Of a DNA stretch of 49,170 bases, positions 47,938-49,170 are shown piece by piece. The first letter of the stretch is position 1, and each line of letters begins with the position of its first letter. The stretch spans positions 1 through 49,170 of the forward strand of contig CAYRWM010000010.1 in the NCBI GenBank assembly GCA_964428055.1, given 5' to 3'. Source of the stretch: CAYRWM01 sp964428055. Its GTDB lineage: Bacteria > Bacillota > Clostridia > Christensenellales > Christensenellaceae. A program made the translations under genes and the position numbers. The notes under the pieces were generated by a model. That model saw nothing but the letters and a program-made list of their open reading frames with translations, was not told the origin of the DNA and did not search any database.

Positions 47938-48996
47938 ATGGAAAACGGCAGTATAACCATTCCTCTTACAAAGAATGAGGAACTGTGCAAATACTATTAC
48001 GAACATGGTCTTAGCATGGATGCGCTGTTAAAAGACGATTCGCATTTTTCCGGCGCGGCCGATTTTGACGTGGAAGCGTTCAAGGGAGATGCCCTTACTG
48101 AGTTTGCCAGAGAGGTCCGTTTCTATAACGAGGACAAGATAATACCAGAGGGGACAGACATAAGCATACTCCTGCACCCGAGATATATGCCGACCAGACC
48201 CCATTCCCACGAATACATAGAATTCGCATATCTGCTCGAAGGCGAATGCGAGCAGATTATAAAGGGCGATGTCCACACCATGAAACAGGGAGATCTTTTC
48301 CTTCTTGCCCCGGGGACTGAGCACTTCGACAAGGCATACGCGGATGATATTCTGCTCGTATACATAATGGCGAAGAAAAAGACTTTCGGCCGTGCTTTTC
48401 TCTCGCTTCTGGGACATAATGACATACTCTCATCCTTTTTCTCCCAGATAATATTTAACGGAAAGACCGATTCATATCTGGCATTCAGGACGGCAGGGGA
48501 CAGCTCGATCAAAAATCTCGTTCTTCAGATGTACAAGGATTCGAAAAACCCGGATGATTATTCAGCGAGACTCCTGAACATTCAGTTTGAATGGCTCTGC
48601 CTGCATCTGCTCAGAAACCACGTGTCGCACATAAAGATCCTGGAAGGAAAGACCAATTCGATAGTCGTTGAGCTAATTTCATATATTAAGGAAAACTTCA
48701 AGACTGTCGATCTTGATGACGTTTGTGACAGGTTCTTCTACAGCAAAGGACATATACAGAGAGTGCTCAAGAAGAGCACCGGCCAGACATTTAACGAGAT
48801 ACTGACGAAGACGAAGATAGAGCAGGCCTGTCTGCTGCTGAAGAATAACAGTATCACCGTCCATGATATAGCGGGCGCAGTCGGGTTTAATGACGGCAGT
48901 CATTTCCACAGGATGTTCAAAAAATATATGGGCATGACCCCTGCCGAATACAGAAAAACACTTGGGAACAGTGTTGCGAATAACGATACTGTTTGA
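47938..48996 (+). CDS. AraC family transcriptional regulator with cupin sensor
   Basis: A 352-aa protein. A cupin-type sensor at about 75-160 (PTRPHSHEYIEFAYLLEGEC, MKQGDLFLLAPGTEHFD), a helical middle, and two helix-turn-helix motifs at about 245-345 (LDDVCDRFFYSKGHIQRVLK; VHDIAGAVGFNDGSHFHRMF, with the family ending KKYMGMTPAEYRK). It is divergent from the OYE-type gene over a 195-bp gap and is its likely regulator. The inducer is unknown. Confidence 0.9.
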   Translation: MENGSITIPLTKNEELCKYYYEHGLSMDALLKDDSHFSGAADFDVEAFKGDALTEFAREVRFYNEDKIIPEGTDISILLHPRYMPTRPHSHEYIEFAYLLEGECEQIIKGDVHTMKQGDLFLLAPGTEHFDKAYADDILLVYIMAKKKTFGRAFLSLLGHNDILSSFFSQIIFNGKTDSYLAFRTAGDSSIKNLVLQMYKDSKNPDDYSARLLNIQFEWLCLHLLRNHVSHIKILEGKTNSIVVELISYIKENFKTVDLDDVCDRFFYSKGHIQRVLKKSTGQTFNEILTKTKIEQACLLLKNNSITVHDIAGAVGFNDGSHFHRMFKKYMGMTPAEYRKTLGNSVANNDTV

Positions 48997-49002
48997 TATA
49001 AT
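48974..49002 (+). promoter_or_regulatory. Promoter of tRNA-Ser
   Basis: TTGCGA, 17 bp, TATAAT with TG extension. It overlaps the stop codon of the AraC-type gene. The expected leader before the mature tRNA is about 38 nt. Confidence 0.7.
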
Positions 49003-49046
49003 AAATCTTGCTCACTCGGGCATATGTAACAACTGAATCTGAGTCC

Positions 49047-49139
49047 GGAGAAGTCGCCTAGTTTGGTCGAGGGCGCACGACTGGAAATCGTGTAACCGTC
49101 ATAAGCGGTTCGAGGGTTCGAATCTCTCCTTCTCCGCCA
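49047..49139 (+). tRNA. tRNA-Ser (anticodon GGA)
   Basis: Acceptor arms GGAGAAG and CTTCTCC pair over seven bases; the discriminator G is followed by an encoded CCA. The anticodon arm ACGAC-TGGAAAT-CGT reads GGA, for UCC/UCU. The long variable arm (about 49097-49110) is typical of class II tRNA-Ser. The T arm GAGGG-TTCGAAT-CTCTC is intact. Confidence 0.95.
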
Positions 49140-49147
49140 TTTGATAG

Positions 49148-49170
49148 AACCGCTAAATATAGCGGTTTTT
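49148..49170 (+). terminator. Terminator after tRNA-Ser (cut by window edge)
   Basis: AACCGCTA-AATA-TAGCGGTT followed by T residues that run into the window edge. Confidence 0.8.

Noticed and set aside
1..49170. CRISPR arrays, rRNA genes or insertion sequences
   Set aside because: No regularly spaced repeats, rRNA-like segments or transposase genes with terminal repeats were seen. The only mobile DNA is the integrase/relaxase element.

Overview
The window looks like a chromosome segment from an anaerobic, low-to-mid GC Firmicute of class Clostridia, probably a Lachnospiraceae-type organism. The evidence is Gram-positive style ribosome binding sites, heavy use of ATA (Ile) and AGA/AGG (Arg) codons, a type III glutamine synthetase, a cdaA-cdaR pair, Tn916-type int/xis genes, and a clostridial type of Cys-rich peptide maturation locus. 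No 16S rRNA is present, so the genus cannot be fixed.

Region 1 (1-11.8 kb, visibly AT-rich) is a RiPP locus on the minus strand, transcribed from right to left. Its order is: SPASM radical SAM maturase (CcpM type), TIGR04066-like maturation protein, Cys-rich precursor B, FtsX-like permease B, ABC exporter, acyl-carrier-like protein, cytosolic subtilase, precursor A, permease A, and a further FtsX-like permease running off the left edge. The precursor-permease module is duplicated, and each precursor ORF sits inside its own inverted repeat. On the right the locus is bordered by a divergent small secreted protein and by a sigma/anti-sigma pair. Three matching ECF-type promoters (TGTAG(G/T)ATTT, 17-bp spacer, CGTC) lie before the maturase operon, the secreted protein and the anti-sigma gene. 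This implies that one dedicated sigma factor controls the whole system.

Region 2 (about 11.9-16.05 kb) is a small integrative mobilizable element: XRE regulator, small protein, CHC2 zinc-finger primase-like protein, candidate oriT with stacked hairpins, MobV/Pre relaxase, Tn916-type excisionase and tyrosine integrase. It abuts the 5' side of ychF.

Region 3 (16.1-49.2 kb) is mostly core metabolism: ychF; a DAACS symporter with an extra N-terminal domain; an AbiEi-like orphan; ilvBN; a YhhN protein; a glutamine synthetase III with a fused XRE DNA-binding domain; argS-serS; cdaA-cdaR-dut with a mini-WYL protein ahead of them; an acetate-kinase homologue; an MDR dehydrogenase, small zinc ribbon and MATE pump; a D-2-hydroxyacid dehydrogenase; an MFS carrier; galU followed by an AhcY homologue and an SAH/MTA deaminase; YjbQ; a transglutaminase-like lipoprotein; an MGMT-family protein and ABC-F ATPase; an OYE-type flavoenzyme divergent from an AraC regulator; and tRNA-Ser(GGA).

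The most interesting points are the two-precursor RiPP system with its IR-bracketed precursors and private ECF regulon, the XRE-glutamine synthetase fusion, and the symporter with a degenerate ATPase-like domain. All family names come from reading the translations, with no database search. Gaps between genes are all shorter than about 300 bases.
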